The notes: a model not told the origin generated them from the sequence alone. Shown: positions 25,454-36,138, numbered from the stretch's first letter. The stretch: DNA of 64,000 nt from Aliiroseovarius crassostreae (GCF_001307765.1 NZ_LKBA01000024.1:1-64000), one strand, 5' to 3'. A program made the numbers and translations.

Positions 25454-28222
25454 TTACTCCGCCGCAATCCCCTGATCAATTTTCTCCACCCGAACGGCCG
25501 AGAATTTCATTTCAGCGATCTTGCCATACGGATCCAGCGCCGGATTGGTCAGAATATTGGCCGCCGCCTCAACATAGGCAAAAGGCAGGAACACCATGTT
25601 TTCAGCCACCGCATAATCCGCCCGCGCCATCACATCAATGGTGCCACGGCGGGTGGTCAGGCGGATCATGTCACCGGGTTCCACCCCCATTTCGCGCAGG
25701 GTTTTCGGGTTGAGAGAGCAGTTTGCCTCTGGCTCAATTGCATCCAGAACCGTGGCGCGACGGGTCATTGAGCCGGTGTGCCAATGCTCCAACTGACGGC
25801 CGGTGGTCAGAACCATCGGGTAATCCGCATCCGGGGTTTCAGCCGGTGGCAAGATCGCAGCCGGCGTAAAGCGGGCACGGCCATTTTCGCGCGGAAACCT
25901 GTCGCCAAACACCACCGCCTGACCGGGATCTTCCGGCGAAAGCGAGGGATAGGTCACCGCGTCAACGCGCTCCAGACGGTCCCAGGTGATGTTGTTCAGA
26001 GAGGGCATCACGCGGTTCATCTCGGCAAACACGTCACTCGGGTGATCGAAATTCCAGTTCAGCCCCATGCGTTTGGCCAGATCCACGGTGATCCGCCAGT
26101 CTTCACGCGCCTCACCCACGGGCGGCACGGCCGGGCGGGTCAGCTGCACCGTGCGGTTGGTGTTCGACACGGTGCCCAGCTTCTCGGCCAGCGCGGCGGC
26201 GGGCAGGATCACATCCGCGTAAGAAGCGGTTTCGGTCAGGAAGATGTCCTGCGACACAAGGAATTCCATCCGCCGCAGAGCTTCACGCACATGGTTCACA
26301 TCCGGGTCGGACATGGCCGGGTTTTCGCCGAGGATATACATGCCCTTGATGTTGCCATCATAGACCTGATCCATGATCTCAACCACGGTCAGGCCGGGGT
26401 TGGGGTTCAGCTCATCCACCCCCCAGACATCGCGGTAAAGCGCCTGAATTTCAGGGTCTTTCACCGATTTGTAATCGGGGTAGAACATCGGGATCAGACC
26501 CGCATCCGACGCGCCCTGAACGTTGTTCTGGCCACGCAGCGGGTGCAGACCCGTGCCCGGACGCCCCACATTGCCCGTCATCAGCGCCAGTGAAATCAGG
26601 CAACGAGAGTTATCGGTGCCGTGGGTATGCTGGCTGACACCCATCCCCCAGAAAATCATGCCGTTCTTACCGGCTGCAAAGGTGCGGGCCGCGGCGCGCA
26701 GATCATCGGCAGAGATACCGCAGATCGGGGCCATTTCCTCGGGCGAGAACGCCTTGAGGTGCTCGCGCATTGCCTCCCAGTTCTCGGTGTGCTCAGCGAT
26801 ATAGGCATCGTTTTGCAGGCCTTCCTCGGCGATCACATGCATGATGGCATTGAGCATCGACACGTCCGCGCCGGGCTTGAACTGCAGGCGATGCGTGGCA
26901 TAGCGCCCCATGCCCACGCCGCGCGGATCCATCACGATCAGCTTGCCACCACGCTTGGTGAACTGTTTGAAATAGGTCGCTGCAACCGGGTGATTTTCGA
27001 TCGGGTTGGAGCCAATCACAATCGCCACATCGGCGTTTTCAATTTCGTTGAACGACGCGGTCACCGCACCGGAACCCACATTCTCCAGCAGGGCCGACAC
27101 CGACGAGGCGTGGCACAGGCGGGTGCAGTGATCGACGTTATTGTGGCGGAACCCTTCGCGGATGAACCGCTGGAACAAATAGGCTTCTTCATTGGTGCAT
27201 TTGGCGGACCCAAAGCCCGCAATGGCTTCGCCACCATGCTCATCGCGCAGCTTCATCAAGCCCTTGGCAGCCACATCCAGCGCCTCGTCCCAGCTGGCTT
27301 CGCGGAAATGGGTCAGCGGGTTGGCCGGATCCACATTCAGCCCCTTCTCGGCGCCATCTTTGCGAATAAGCGGTTTGGTCAGGCGATGGGGGTGGTTGAT
27401 ATAGTCAAAGCCGAACCGGCCTTTCACACACAGACGCCCTTCGTTGGCGGGGCCATTGATGCCCTCGGCATAGACCACCTTGTCGTCCTTCACCTTCAGG
27501 CTGACCTGGCAGCCCACGCCGCAGAACGGGCAGATGGTTTTGACTTCTTTATCGAAATCCGAGCTGTCCTTGACCGTGGCCGGCATCAGCGCACCGGTCG
27601 GGCAGGCCTGCACACATTCACCGCAGGCCACGCAGGTCGAGGCACCCATCGGGTCGTTGATATCAAACACCGGATAGGCGTCGTGACCACGCCCCCCCAT
27701 GCCGATCACCTCGTTCACCTGCACTTCACGACAGGCCCGCACACAGAGGTTGCACGAAATACAGGCATCAAGATTGACCGACATCGCCACATGGCTGTCA
27801 TCCAGAAGCGGCACCCGCCCCTCTTCCAGCTTCGGAAAACGGCTTTGCGTCACGCCATTCAGCTCTGCCATATCCCAAAAATGCGCGTTGGCATCGTGGC
27901 GTTCCTCAGGCTGGTCAGCCACCAGAAGCTCCACCACCATCTTGCGGGCAGACCGGGCGCGGGCATTGTCGGTCACCACCACCATGCCGTCGCTGGGGGT
28001 GCGGATGCAGGACGCGGCCAGGGTGCGCTCACCTTCGATTTCAACCACACAGGCACGGCAATTCCCGTCGGACCGCAGATTGGGCACATCCTTGTGGCAC
28101 AGATGCGGGATCAGCGTGCCCTCTCGTTTTGCCACTTCCCAGATGCTCTCGCCCGGTTGCGCAACCACTTCGCGCCCGTCCAAGGTGAAGGTAATCCCCG
28201 ACATATTTTGCCCATCCGCCAT
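25454..28222 (-). CDS. fdhA: Formate dehydrogenase alpha (catalytic) subunit
   Basis: 922 residues. N-terminal [2Fe-2S] domain (C42, C55, C58, C72), two [4Fe-4S] ferredoxin clusters (C154/157/160/164 and C197/200/203/207), then the molybdopterin domain with its own cluster (C231, C234, C238, C265). The molybdenum ligand is C370 in HCTRLCHASS, where E. coli FdhF has selenocysteine. This layout is that of the catalytic subunit of NAD-linked, cytosolic formate dehydrogenases. No beta, gamma, fdhD or cofactor genes are adjacent. Start at 28222 with GGAGA eight bases upstream; M7 (28204) is an alternative. Confidence 0.94.
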   Translation of the reverse strand: MADGQNMSGITFTLDGREVVAQPGESIWEVAKREGTLIPHLCHKDVPNLRSDGNCRACVVEIEGERTLAASCIRTPSDGMVVVTDNARARSARKMVVELLVADQPEERHDANAHFWDMAELNGVTQSRFPKLEEGRVPLLDDSHVAMSVNLDACISCNLCVRACREVQVNEVIGMGGRGHDAYPVFDINDPMGASTCVACGECVQACPTGALMPATVKDSSDFDKEVKTICPFCGVGCQVSLKVKDDKVVYAEGINGPANEGRLCVKGRFGFDYINHPHRLTKPLIRKDGAEKGLNVDPANPLTHFREASWDEALDVAAKGLMKLRDEHGGEAIAGFGSAKCTNEEAYLFQRFIREGFRHNNVDHCTRLCHASSVSALLENVGSGAVTASFNEIENADVAIVIGSNPIENHPVAATYFKQFTKRGGKLIVMDPRGVGMGRYATHRLQFKPGADVSMLNAIMHVIAEEGLQNDAYIAEHTENWEAMREHLKAFSPEEMAPICGISADDLRAAARTFAAGKNGMIFWGMGVSQHTHGTDNSRCLISLALMTGNVGRPGTGLHPLRGQNNVQGASDAGLIPMFYPDYKSVKDPEIQALYRDVWGVDELNPNPGLTVVEIMDQVYDGNIKGMYILGENPAMSDPDVNHVREALRRMEFLVSQDIFLTETASYADVILPAAALAEKLGTVSNTNRTVQLTRPAVPPVGEAREDWRITVDLAKRMGLNWNFDHPSDVFAEMNRVMPSLNNITWDRLERVDAVTYPSLSPEDPGQAVVFGDRFPRENGRARFTPAAILPPAETPDADYPMVLTTGRQLEHWHTGSMTRRATVLDAIEPEANCSLNPKTLREMGVEPGDMIRLTTRRGTIDVMARADYAVAENMVFLPFAYVEAAANILTNPALDPYGKIAEMKFSAVRVEKIDQGIAAE

Positions 28223-28378
28223 AGTAAATTCTCCGTTTCAGGGGCCAGTATATCGCATTTGCGCGTTTCTTTCAGTTCGTCATTCACGACATAAGCTGTG
28301 GATTTTGCGCCAGCCCCCCTTTCAAGATTGGATCCAATCCCTTAGCAATGCGGTGAAGGATGTGTGAAAGGGAATGTT

Positions 28379-29029
28379 ATGACGCAAATCACCCTGATCC
28401 GGCACGGGCAGGCCAATAACAGCGCCACGGACGAGGCGGGCTATGACCACCTGTCCGATCTGGGGCGTCAGCAGGCCCGCTGGCTGGGCGAGCACATGCG
28501 CGCCACGGGGCAGGCGTTTGATGCCGTTTTCACCGGCACCCTGACCCGTCACAAACAGACCGCCGAAGAATGGGGCGCCGCTGAGGTGCGCAGCGATTCG
28601 CGCCTGAATGAAGTGCGCTATTTCGACCTGTCAGAACGGATGCATGCCCAATACGGCCTGGCCCATCCAAAGACGCATGAGGATTTCGTCGATCACCTGC
28701 CGCTGACCTTTTCCGCCTGGCAGGAAGGCAAGATCGACGGCGCCCCCGAAAGCTTTCACGACTTTCAGACCCGCGTGCAGGAAGTGATCCACGATATCGC
28801 TCAAGCCCATGAAAACCCGATTATTTTCACCTCTGGCGGCTTTATCGGCATGGCCACGCGGGTGGTGATGGGGCTGGATATCGGCCCGTTCACCCGCGCC
28901 ATCCTACCGATCATGAACAGCTCAGTCCATCGGATGCGGATGCTGCCTGCGGGGCTGACGCTGACCCAGTTCAACGGGGTGCCACATCTGGAACATCCCG
29001 ACCGCCATCACGCCCAGACCCATTTCTGA
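28379..29029 (+). CDS. Histidine phosphatase family protein
   Basis: 216 residues. The phosphohistidine motif LIRHGQ (R8, H9) opens the protein and a second conserved region lies at FTSGGFIGMATRVVMG, in place of the usual GH pair. Members are phosphatases or mutases on small molecules or proteins; the substrate is not predictable. The start at 28379 has AAGGGA upstream. It ends 31 bases before the saccharopine dehydrogenase genes and is likely in the same transcript. Divergent from the formate dehydrogenase gene. Confidence 0.88.
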   Translation: MTQITLIRHGQANNSATDEAGYDHLSDLGRQQARWLGEHMRATGQAFDAVFTGTLTRHKQTAEEWGAAEVRSDSRLNEVRYFDLSERMHAQYGLAHPKTHEDFVDHLPLTFSAWQEGKIDGAPESFHDFQTRVQEVIHDIAQAHENPIIFTSGGFIGMATRVVMGLDIGPFTRAILPIMNSSVHRMRMLPAGLTLTQFNGVPHLEHPDRHHAQTHF

Positions 29030-29060
29030 GGCCAGACCAACACTTATCCAGGAGAACAGG

Positions 29061-30116
29061 ATGACACATCTTTGGGTACGGGCCGAGCAGCGCCCGAATG
29101 AGGACCGGGTTGGCCTGACCCCGGACGGTGCCAAGGCACTGATCGAGGCAGGGATTCGCGTAACCGTCGAGGAAAGCAAAGTCCGCTGCATCGGCATCGA
29201 GGGCTACCGCGCAGCCGGGTGTGACATCGCAGCCGAGAACAGCTGGCCAGATGCCCCCCTCGACGCCATCATTTTTGGCCTCAAGGAACTGCCCGAAGAC
29301 GGCACGCCCCTGCGTCATAAGCACATCATGTTCGGCCATGCCTTCAAGGGGCAGTTTTCCGGCAAGATCCTTCTGGAACGGTTCAAGGCTGGTGGCGGCA
29401 CCCTTTATGACCTTGAATATCTGGTGGCGGAAAACGGGCGCCGCGTGGCCGCCTTCGGCTATTGGGCCGGGTTTGCGGGGGCCGCCGTGACCCTCAAAAG
29501 CTGGGCTGCCCAGCAACGGGGCGAGATTTGCGGGCCGGTCGGCGCCTATCCCGGCAAGGACGCGCTGCTGGACGAGCTCAAGACCGAGCTGGACGCCACC
29601 GGCGCGCCGCGCCCCAACGCCATCGTGATCGGCGCCTTGGGCCGGGTTGGCACCGGGGCCTCCGACCTGATGGAAGCGATGGGTGTTGCCGTGACCAAAT
29701 GGGACATGGCGGAAACCGCCCATGGCGGGCCATTCCCGGAAATTCTCACCCACGACATATTCATCAACTGCATCCTGGCCGGGCCACAGACCCCGGTTTT
29801 TGTGCCACAAGACGCGAAAGAGGCCGACCGCAAGCTGACCGCCATTGGCGATGTGGCTTGCGACCCGGACAGCGATTACAACCCGGTGCCGGTCTATAAC
29901 AAGGCCACCAGCTGGGCCGCCCCGGCGCTGCGGGTTGCGTCCGATCCGGTGCTCGACGTGATGGCAATCGACAACCTGCCCTCGATGCTGCCGGTGGAAA
30001 GTTCAATTGATTATGCTGGCCAACTGTTGCCCAGCCTGCTCACCCTGACCGACCTCTCCTCCGGGGTCTGGGGGCGGGCCGCCACCACCTTTCACGAACA
30101 TATGAAGGAGATCTGA
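29061..30116 (+). CDS. Saccharopine dehydrogenase (LYS1-like, NAD+, L-lysine-forming type)
   Basis: 351 residues, similar to fungal Lys1 with an alanine dehydrogenase/transhydrogenase-like N-terminal domain (LWVRAEQRPNEDRVGLTPDGAKAL) and a Rossmann segment near AIVIGALGRVGTGASDLMEAMG. It interconverts lysine plus 2-oxoglutarate and saccharopine. In bacteria of this group the pathway is expected to run in the direction of lysine breakdown. AGGAGAACAGG ribosome site at 29049-29059. Followed after one base by the second dehydrogenase, so the two are one operon. Confidence 0.9.
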   Translation: MTHLWVRAEQRPNEDRVGLTPDGAKALIEAGIRVTVEESKVRCIGIEGYRAAGCDIAAENSWPDAPLDAIIFGLKELPEDGTPLRHKHIMFGHAFKGQFSGKILLERFKAGGGTLYDLEYLVAENGRRVAAFGYWAGFAGAAVTLKSWAAQQRGEICGPVGAYPGKDALLDELKTELDATGAPRPNAIVIGALGRVGTGASDLMEAMGVAVTKWDMAETAHGGPFPEILTHDIFINCILAGPQTPVFVPQDAKEADRKLTAIGDVACDPDSDYNPVPVYNKATSWAAPALRVASDPVLDVMAIDNLPSMLPVESSIDYAGQLLPSLLTLTDLSSGVWGRAATTFHEHMKEI

Positions 30117-30117
30117 C

Positions 30118-31260
30118 ATGACCATCCATTGGTGTGGCACCGGCCTGTCGGCCATCCCCGGCCTGCGTCGCCTGATCGGGAACGGACAGGATGTGGTGGT
30201 CTGGAACCGAACCATCGACAAGGCCCGCGAAGCGGTGGGCGACATTGCAAAGGACATCCGGGCCTTTGAGATGGACGCACTGGATGCAGCCCTTCAACCC
30301 GGTGACATCGCCGTGTCGATGCTGCCCGGTGATCTGCATGTGCCGGTGGCGGAGCTGTGCCTGAAAAACGGCGCGCATTTCGTGTCCTCCAGCTATATCT
30401 CCCCCGAAATGCGCGCCCTGGACGCCAGGTTCAAAGATGCGGGTCTGTGTTCGGTGAACGAGGTTGGGCTGGACCCCGGCATTGACCATTTGATGGCCCA
30501 TTGGCTGGTGGCTGATTACCGCGCCAGCCAGGACACGGATCAGAGGCAGGTGCTCTCATTCATCTCGTATTGCGGCGGGGTGCCGAAAACGGCCAACCCG
30601 TTCCGATACAAATTCAGCTGGTCGCCGCTGGGGGTGCTGAAGGCGCTGCGTTCACCATCCAGATCCCTGAAAGGCGGCAAGGTTTTTGACGTGGCCCGCC
30701 CATGGGACGCCATTTCCGCCTATGACGCCCCGCTGCCGCAGGCCGAAAGTTTCGAGGTCTATCCCAACCGGGACAGCCTGCCGTTCATGGAAGAATACGG
30801 CTTTGATCCTAACTGGAACACCGATCTGTTTGTGCGCGGCACCCTGCGCCTGAACGGCTGGGCCGATGCGTGGAAAGATGTGTTTGCCGAGGTTGAAACG
30901 CTGGAAGGTGCGGCAGGTGATGCGCGCCTCAAGGAAATGTCCGACCAGTTCTGGCAGGACAATGCCTATGACGAAGGCGAGCCTGACCGCGTGATCATGT
31001 GTGTGGCGTTGAAAGCGGAAAAAGATGGTGCGGTCACCTATCACAAAACCTATGTGATGGATGCCTGGGGCGACGCCCGCGGCAGCGCCATGGCGCGGCT
31101 TGTCTCCACGCCGGTCTCCTTGGCGATTGAAGCGGTGCAAGAGGGCAAAATTTCCGCAGGCGTCAGCGCAGCCCCCTCGGATCCGGCCCTGATCGACAGC
31201 TGGATGGGTGAGGTGCGCACCCTTGCTCAACATCTGGCTATTGTCGATCACATCGCCTGA
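30118..31260 (+). CDS. Saccharopine dehydrogenase family protein (glutamate-forming type)
   Basis: 380 residues with an N-terminal Rossmann fold (WCGTGLSAIPGLRRLIGNG, NRTID for cofactor choice) and the saccharopine dehydrogenase core (NEVGLDPGIDHLMAHW; SFISYCGGVPKTANPFRYKFSWSP). It should split saccharopine into glutamate and 2-aminoadipate semialdehyde, completing what the LYS1-like enzyme starts. The start follows the stop of the upstream gene by one base. The downstream genes for a 72-residue protein and an FAD oxidase may belong to the same unit. Confidence 0.9.
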   Translation: MTIHWCGTGLSAIPGLRRLIGNGQDVVVWNRTIDKAREAVGDIAKDIRAFEMDALDAALQPGDIAVSMLPGDLHVPVAELCLKNGAHFVSSSYISPEMRALDARFKDAGLCSVNEVGLDPGIDHLMAHWLVADYRASQDTDQRQVLSFISYCGGVPKTANPFRYKFSWSPLGVLKALRSPSRSLKGGKVFDVARPWDAISAYDAPLPQAESFEVYPNRDSLPFMEEYGFDPNWNTDLFVRGTLRLNGWADAWKDVFAEVETLEGAAGDARLKEMSDQFWQDNAYDEGEPDRVIMCVALKAEKDGAVTYHKTYVMDAWGDARGSAMARLVSTPVSLAIEAVQEGKISAGVSAAPSDPALIDSWMGEVRTLAQHLAIVDHIA

Positions 31261-31348
31261 GCGACACGCCACGAACGACATTATCCTGTCGCAAACAACT
31301 CGGCATGGCGTCCCAAGGGCGTTAGGCTTTCCAAAAAGAGAGGACGCC

Positions 31349-31567
31349 ATGCCCGCGAGACATACAAGGACAGCCCGCATTACGACGCCTGCGTGCGGTT
31401 CTGTCACGGGTATGATCAGGCCCAGTTTCGACCCGCCCCACCCCACCAAACCGCTTGAGTTTTTTGAACCGATGCTGCGCCGAGTGTTCAGCCGAACCCA
31501 GGGGCATATGGAACTGAATGAAACCCGTGAGGATGTCCCGAAGGACAAGGACCAGACAGGAACGTGA
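31349..31567 (+). CDS. Small hypothetical protein coupled to the FAD oxidase gene
   Basis: 72 residues (MPARHTRTARITTPACGSV...), basic in the first half and acidic at the end (ETREDVPKDKDQTGT). No signal peptide, membrane segment or family recognised. AGAGAGGA lies 7 bases before the ATG, and the stop overlaps the GTG start of the next gene (GTGA). Both are what a real, coupled gene would show. It could be a small accessory protein of the oxidase. Confidence 0.5.
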   Translation: MPARHTRTARITTPACGSVTGMIRPSFDPPHPTKPLEFFEPMLRRVFSRTQGHMELNETREDVPKDKDQTGT

Positions 31568-32817
31568 CAGAGCAATATGACTTTGACCTGATCGTGGCAG
31601 GGGCTGGCATTGTCGGCATGTCCACCGCGCTTTATGCGCAAAAGGCGGGCCTGCGGGTGGCACTATGTGACCCGAACCCGCCCGGTTCCGGCACCACGTC
31701 CGGCTCTGCCTGCACCATCGCCACCTATGCGTGCCTTCCGGTCAATTCCCCCTCTGTCCTGAGCTCTCTGCCCCAGCTTCTGACCAGTTCGGACAGCCCG
31801 CTCAGCTTCAACCTCTGGCACGGGCTGCGCAATCCCCGCTGGATGCTGTCCTTTCTGAACAATTGCCGTGCCGGCCGGGTTCGCCACATTACGCGCGCCC
31901 TCGGCCGGTTTCTGGCACAGGCAGATGCGGGCCTTGACCCGCTGATTGCCGAGGCCCGCGCCCAGGACCTGATTGTCCAGAATGACTGCCTTTATGTCTG
32001 GTCGTCAAAATCCGGCTATGACAATGCGCGCCACGGCAATGAGATGCGCCGCGCACAGGGGGTGGCGTTTGACGAACTCTCCCCTGACGAGTTGCGGGAT
32101 CTGGAACCGAACCTGACCCTTCCCCTCTATCGCGGCCTGTTGTTCAAAGGGGCCCGCCACGTGACCAGCCCCGAATTGCTGGTATCGCGCATGTGTGCCC
32201 GGTTTGAAGAGCTGGGCGGGGCGTATCTCGCGCAGGGCATTGGCCGCGTCTCCCCTGACACAACAGGTGTAACCGCACATCTTGAGGGCCAGCGGCCCCT
32301 TCGCGCGCGCAAATTTGTCCTCGCCGCAGGCGCATATTCACGACGCATTCGAGGGACGGGGGGCGAACATCTGCCGCTGGGCACGGAACGCGGCTATCAT
32401 GTGCTTTATCGCAACCACGGCCATCTGATTTCGCGCCCCGTGGGCTGGGCCGAAGCCGGGTTTTATGCCACGCCAATGGCGGAGGGGCTACGGATTGCAG
32501 GCACGGTGGAAATCAACGCCCTCGACGCGCCCTTCAACACAGGTCGCACCGATTACCTCACCCGAAAATCACAAGACATGTTCGGCCCGCTCGGAAGACC
32601 GGATGCGACGTGGCTGGGCCACCGCCCCACCCTGCCCGATGCCCTGCCGGTCATTGGTCCCTCGCCGCATTCCGACCGTGTGCTTTTTGCATTTGGGCAC
32701 CAACATATTGGCCTCACCCTGGGAGGGATCACCGGAAAGGTGATTTCAGATCTGGCACAGGAAAAGATACCCTCCTGCAACATAGAGGATTTCTCACCCA
32801 ACCGGTTTCCTCATTAA
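31564..32817 (+). CDS. FAD-dependent amine/D-amino acid oxidoreductase (DadA/DAO family)
   Basis: 417 residues. The FAD-binding Rossmann motif LIVAGAGIVGMSTALYAQ is at the N-terminus, and the family end motif DALPVIGPSPHSDRVLFAFGHQHIGLTLGG lies near the C-terminus. It resembles the small subunit of D-amino acid dehydrogenase and oxidises the C-N bond of an amino acid, passing electrons to the respiratory chain or O2. GTG start at 31564 inside the stop of the preceding gene. Its place after the saccharopine genes suggests a lysine-related substrate, which is inference. Confidence 0.87.
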   Translation: MTEQYDFDLIVAGAGIVGMSTALYAQKAGLRVALCDPNPPGSGTTSGSACTIATYACLPVNSPSVLSSLPQLLTSSDSPLSFNLWHGLRNPRWMLSFLNNCRAGRVRHITRALGRFLAQADAGLDPLIAEARAQDLIVQNDCLYVWSSKSGYDNARHGNEMRRAQGVAFDELSPDELRDLEPNLTLPLYRGLLFKGARHVTSPELLVSRMCARFEELGGAYLAQGIGRVSPDTTGVTAHLEGQRPLRARKFVLAAGAYSRRIRGTGGEHLPLGTERGYHVLYRNHGHLISRPVGWAEAGFYATPMAEGLRIAGTVEINALDAPFNTGRTDYLTRKSQDMFGPLGRPDATWLGHRPTLPDALPVIGPSPHSDRVLFAFGHQHIGLTLGGITGKVISDLAQEKIPSCNIEDFSPNRFPH

Positions 32818-32909
32818 ACCGTTTCGCCCGAAACACTGGGACGTTGCACTGCGCAACTCTTTGCCCGGAAACAGAAGGAAATTGTTCGGCCCAGACAGTC
32901 AGCTTGCAG

Positions 32910-34136
32910 TCAGCTGGGTGCCTTCGCGATCGGCACCACGGTTTGGCCCTCTGCTTCCACTTCTTCAAAATCAAAATTATCCAGCCGTTTCGCGCGGTTA
33001 CCCGCTTTCTCGGCGGAAATCTTGATGTCGGAAATATCTTTGGAAGCCTGGTGAAAATGCCGGTCGAGATTGGCAACCCGATCACCCAGCCGTCCTACAT
33101 CCGCTGACAGAAGATGCAATTCCTTGCGGATGGCCCCGGCCTGTTCCCGCATCCTTGCGTCTTTCAAAATCGCCCGCATCGTATTCAGCGTCGCCATGCA
33201 GGTGGTGGGGGAAACGATCCAGACGCGTTTGGTAAAGCTTTCCTGCACCAGATCGGGAAACTTGGCGTGAAGCTCGGCATAAACCGCCTCAGACGGCAGA
33301 AACATCAGCGCCCCATCCGCAGTTTCACCCTCGATGATGTATTTGTCGGAAATATCGTTGATATGCTTGCGCACCGAGCTGCGAAACATCTGCATCGCAG
33401 CTTTCAGCTCCGCCTCGGTGCTGGCCGCGACAAGCGCTTCATAGGCTTCCAACGGAAATTTGCTGTCGATCACAATCGGCCCGGGCGGGTTGGGCAGGTG
33501 GATCAGGCAATCGGCGCGTTTGCCGTTCGACAGCGTGGCCTGCAACCCAAAGCTGTCAGCGGGCAGCGCCTTGGAAACGATATCGCGCAACTGGATCTCG
33601 CCAAATGCCCCGCGGGTCTGCTTGTTTGACAGGATATCCTGCAGCGACAGCACATCCCCCGACAGCCGGGTGATATTGTCCTGAGCCTTGTCGATGACCT
33701 TCAGGCGCTCCTGCAGCTGGGTCAGGCTTTCGGTGGTTTTCACTGCGGAACCCTGCAGGCTTTCCTTCATCCGTTCCTGCATGTCAGCCAGCGCCCGGGC
33801 GGATTTCATCGCATTGTCATGCAGCCGGTCATTCATCTGCTGCTGCACTGCGCCAAGGCGTGCCTCAACGGTCTGGATCACCTGCACCTGTGCGCTGGCC
33901 TGCTGGTCTGACACATGGTTCAAACCTCCACGGAGCTGCTCCTGCCCCTGGCCGAGCTGCTGCACGTTCTGCCCCAGCCAGTGCATCTGCCGGGCCAGAT
34001 CCTCCCCCATACGTGCCGATTGCCCGGCGCGCCGCAGGGACAGCATCAGCAAGATCAGGATCAGCGCCACGACCCCTGATACCGCCAATACAAGCGGATG
34101 GGTCAATGGCAGTGAGAATTCTCCGATTTCAATCAT
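32910..34136 (-). CDS. rmuC: DNA recombination protein RmuC
   Basis: 408 residues. One N-terminal membrane segment (about 14-34) is followed by a long coiled coil (to about 170) and the RmuC nuclease-like core, with [44 protein letters not shown] as its signature region. RmuC limits inversion between short inverted repeats; its catalytic role is inferred from its PD-(D/E)XK-like fold. Its ATG overlaps the mutL stop (four bases), linking two genome-stability genes. Confidence 0.93.
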   Translation of the reverse strand: MIEIGEFSLPLTHPLVLAVSGVVALILILLMLSLRRAGQSARMGEDLARQMHWLGQNVQQLGQGQEQLRGGLNHVSDQQASAQVQVIQTVEARLGAVQQQMNDRLHDNAMKSARALADMQERMKESLQGSAVKTTESLTQLQERLKVIDKAQDNITRLSGDVLSLQDILSNKQTRGAFGEIQLRDIVSKALPADSFGLQATLSNGKRADCLIHLPNPPGPIVIDSKFPLEAYEALVAASTEAELKAAMQMFRSSVRKHINDISDKYIIEGETADGALMFLPSEAVYAELHAKFPDLVQESFTKRVWIVSPTTCMATLNTMRAILKDARMREQAGAIRKELHLLSADVGRLGDRVANLDRHFHQASKDISDIKISAEKAGNRAKRLDNFDFEEVEAEGQTVVPIAKAPS

Positions 34137-36019
34137 GTGCGCCCAAACAGCCTTTCGATATCAGCAAGCTTCAACTCCACATAAGTGGGGCGGCCATGGT
34201 TGCATTGCCCCGAATGCGGCGTTGCTTCCATCTCGCGCAGAAGCGCATTCATTTCCTCACCACGCATCCAGCGCCCGGACCGGATCGAGCCATGGCAGGC
34301 CACCCGCGACAGAACCGCTTCGATCCGCGCCTGCACCGTGTTGCTGTCACCCAGATCCGCCAGCTCATCCAACACATCCCGGATCATCGCGGTGGCGTTG
34401 ACCTCACCCAGGATTGCCGGGGTTTCGCGCACGGCAACCGCCGTGCCCCCAAACGGTTCAATCACCAGTCCAAGGGTTTTCAGATCCTCGGCCACCTCCA
34501 ACAGGCGGGCAATCTCGTCTGAAGACAGTTCGATAATTTCCGGGATCAGCAAAGCCTGCGAGGCCACGCCGTTTTCCGCCATTTGGTGTTTGAGCTTTTC
34601 ATAGACCAGCCGTTCATGCGCGGCGTGCTGATCAACGATCACGATCCCGGTCTCAGTCTGGGCGATGATATAGTTTTCATGCACCTGCGCCCGGGCGGCC
34701 CCCAGTGGCAGTTCCGTGGCCCGAACCGCATCGACAGGTGCGGGGGACGGGTCCAGGACCTGATCTTCGAACCGGGCAGACGGGGTTGCCATCTCGGAAA
34801 ACCCCGGCGCGCCATAGTCCCGCCCTGGCAGGTTTTGCGGCGCTTGCCCCTGATACGAGGCACGCAAGGCCCCCATTGACGGGCGGTCCATCTGGTAAAC
34901 CCGCGCAGCACCGGTCGCGGTGGGTTCCTCCGGGCGCATCGCCCCGAGGGTGGCCCCGGCCACGGTTGTCGACGCACGGTGGCCAGCTTCCGCCAGCGCA
35001 TGGCGCAGCCCCGACACGATCAGCCCGCGCGCCAGCCCCGGATCACGAAAGCGCACCTCGGATTTGGCCGGGTGCACGTTCACGTCCACCAGTTGCGGAT
35101 CACAGGTGATGAAAAGCGCCGCCGCGGGATGGCGGTCGCGCGACAGGAAATCGAAATATGCCGCCCGCAATGCGCCGGTCAGCAGTTTGTCCTTCACCGG
35201 GCGACCATTCACAAACAGGAACTGTGCCACCGCGGCCCCGCGCGAATAGGTTGGCAGCGCGGCATAACCCGTCAGCCGCAACCCTTCCCGCGTGGCATCA
35301 ATTGCCAACGCGTTTTCGGTAAACTCACGGCCCAGGATCTGGGTCAGCCGACCATAAAGCGCATCAAACAGATCGCCGGACTGGGCATCAGCGCGGAAGG
35401 TCACGCGCCCTTCCCCTCCACCCGACACATCGCGCAGGGTAAAGCCCACATGTGGCTCTGCCATGGCCAGACGCTTGATCACATCATTGATCGCCTGCGC
35501 CTCGGCCCGATCCGTGCGCATGAATTTCAACCGGGCGGGTGTGGCAAAAAAGAGGTCCCGCAACTCGACCATCGTGCCCTGAGACAGGGCCGCGGGCTTC
35601 ACTGCGCCCATCTTGCCGCCGGTCACACGCAAGGTAGCGGCCTCATCCCCTTCGGCGCGCGATGTTATGGTAAGCCTTGCGACGGCCCCCAACGATGGCA
35701 GCGCCTCGCCCCGGAAACCGAAAGTGTGAATATCAAGCAGGTCGGAGCCGTCAATCTTTGACGTAGCATGGCGCGACAGGGCCAGTGGCAAATCTTCAGG
35801 CGCGATACCACACCCGTCATCGGTCACCCGGATCAGCGTCTTGCCGCCATCCGCATAAGCCACCTCAATCCGGGTGGCCCCCGCATCAATGGCATTTTCC
35901 ACCAGTTCCTTGACCGCAGACGCAGGGCGTTCGACCACTTCACCGGCTGCGATCCGGTTGATCGCGGCGTCATCCAACTGGCGGATCACGGGGCGTTTCG
36001 GCGCGGAATTCAAGCTCAT
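34133..36019 (-). CDS. mutL: DNA mismatch repair protein MutL
   Basis: 628 residues. The GHKL ATPase N-terminus is complete: [25 protein letters not shown], the DDGCGI motif and the HATSKI / [10 protein letters not shown] stretch. A low-complexity linker (about 350-440) precedes the dimerisation domain, which has the [12 protein letters not shown]-like motif ([14 protein letters not shown]) and ends with the CHGSIRSG metal-site motif typical of endonuclease-type MutL. The start at 36019 is chosen for GAGGA upstream and the match to family N-termini; ATG 36040 is an alternative. Coupled to rmuC. Confidence 0.95.
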   Translation of the reverse strand: MSLNSAPKRPVIRQLDDAAINRIAAGEVVERPASAVKELVENAIDAGATRIEVAYADGGKTLIRVTDDGCGIAPEDLPLALSRHATSKIDGSDLLDIHTFGFRGEALPSLGAVARLTITSRAEGDEAATLRVTGGKMGAVKPAALSQGTMVELRDLFFATPARLKFMRTDRAEAQAINDVIKRLAMAEPHVGFTLRDVSGGGEGRVTFRADAQSGDLFDALYGRLTQILGREFTENALAIDATREGLRLTGYAALPTYSRGAAVAQFLFVNGRPVKDKLLTGALRAAYFDFLSRDRHPAAALFITCDPQLVDVNVHPAKSEVRFRDPGLARGLIVSGLRHALAEAGHRASTTVAGATLGAMRPEEPTATGAARVYQMDRPSMGALRASYQGQAPQNLPGRDYGAPGFSEMATPSARFEDQVLDPSPAPVDAVRATELPLGAARAQVHENYIIAQTETGIVIVDQHAAHERLVYEKLKHQMAENGVASQALLIPEIIELSSDEIARLLEVAEDLKTLGLVIEPFGGTAVAVRETPAILGEVNATAMIRDVLDELADLGDSNTVQARIEAVLSRVACHGSIRSGRWMRGEEMNALLREMEATPHSGQCNHGRPTYVELKLADIERLFGRT

Positions 36020-36138
36020 ATGGGGGGTGTCCTCAGGCATACCACAAAATTTAGCATGGCTCCGCCCGATTCGACACCCGATTCGGAACGGGGAAGCACA
36101 GGCGCGTATCGGCGGCTCTGGGCTTCCCCTCCGGTTAA

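Noticed and set aside
26621-28294. 557-codon plus-strand frame opposite fdhA
   Set aside because: Antisense shadow of the formate dehydrogenase gene, which has all expected cysteine motifs.
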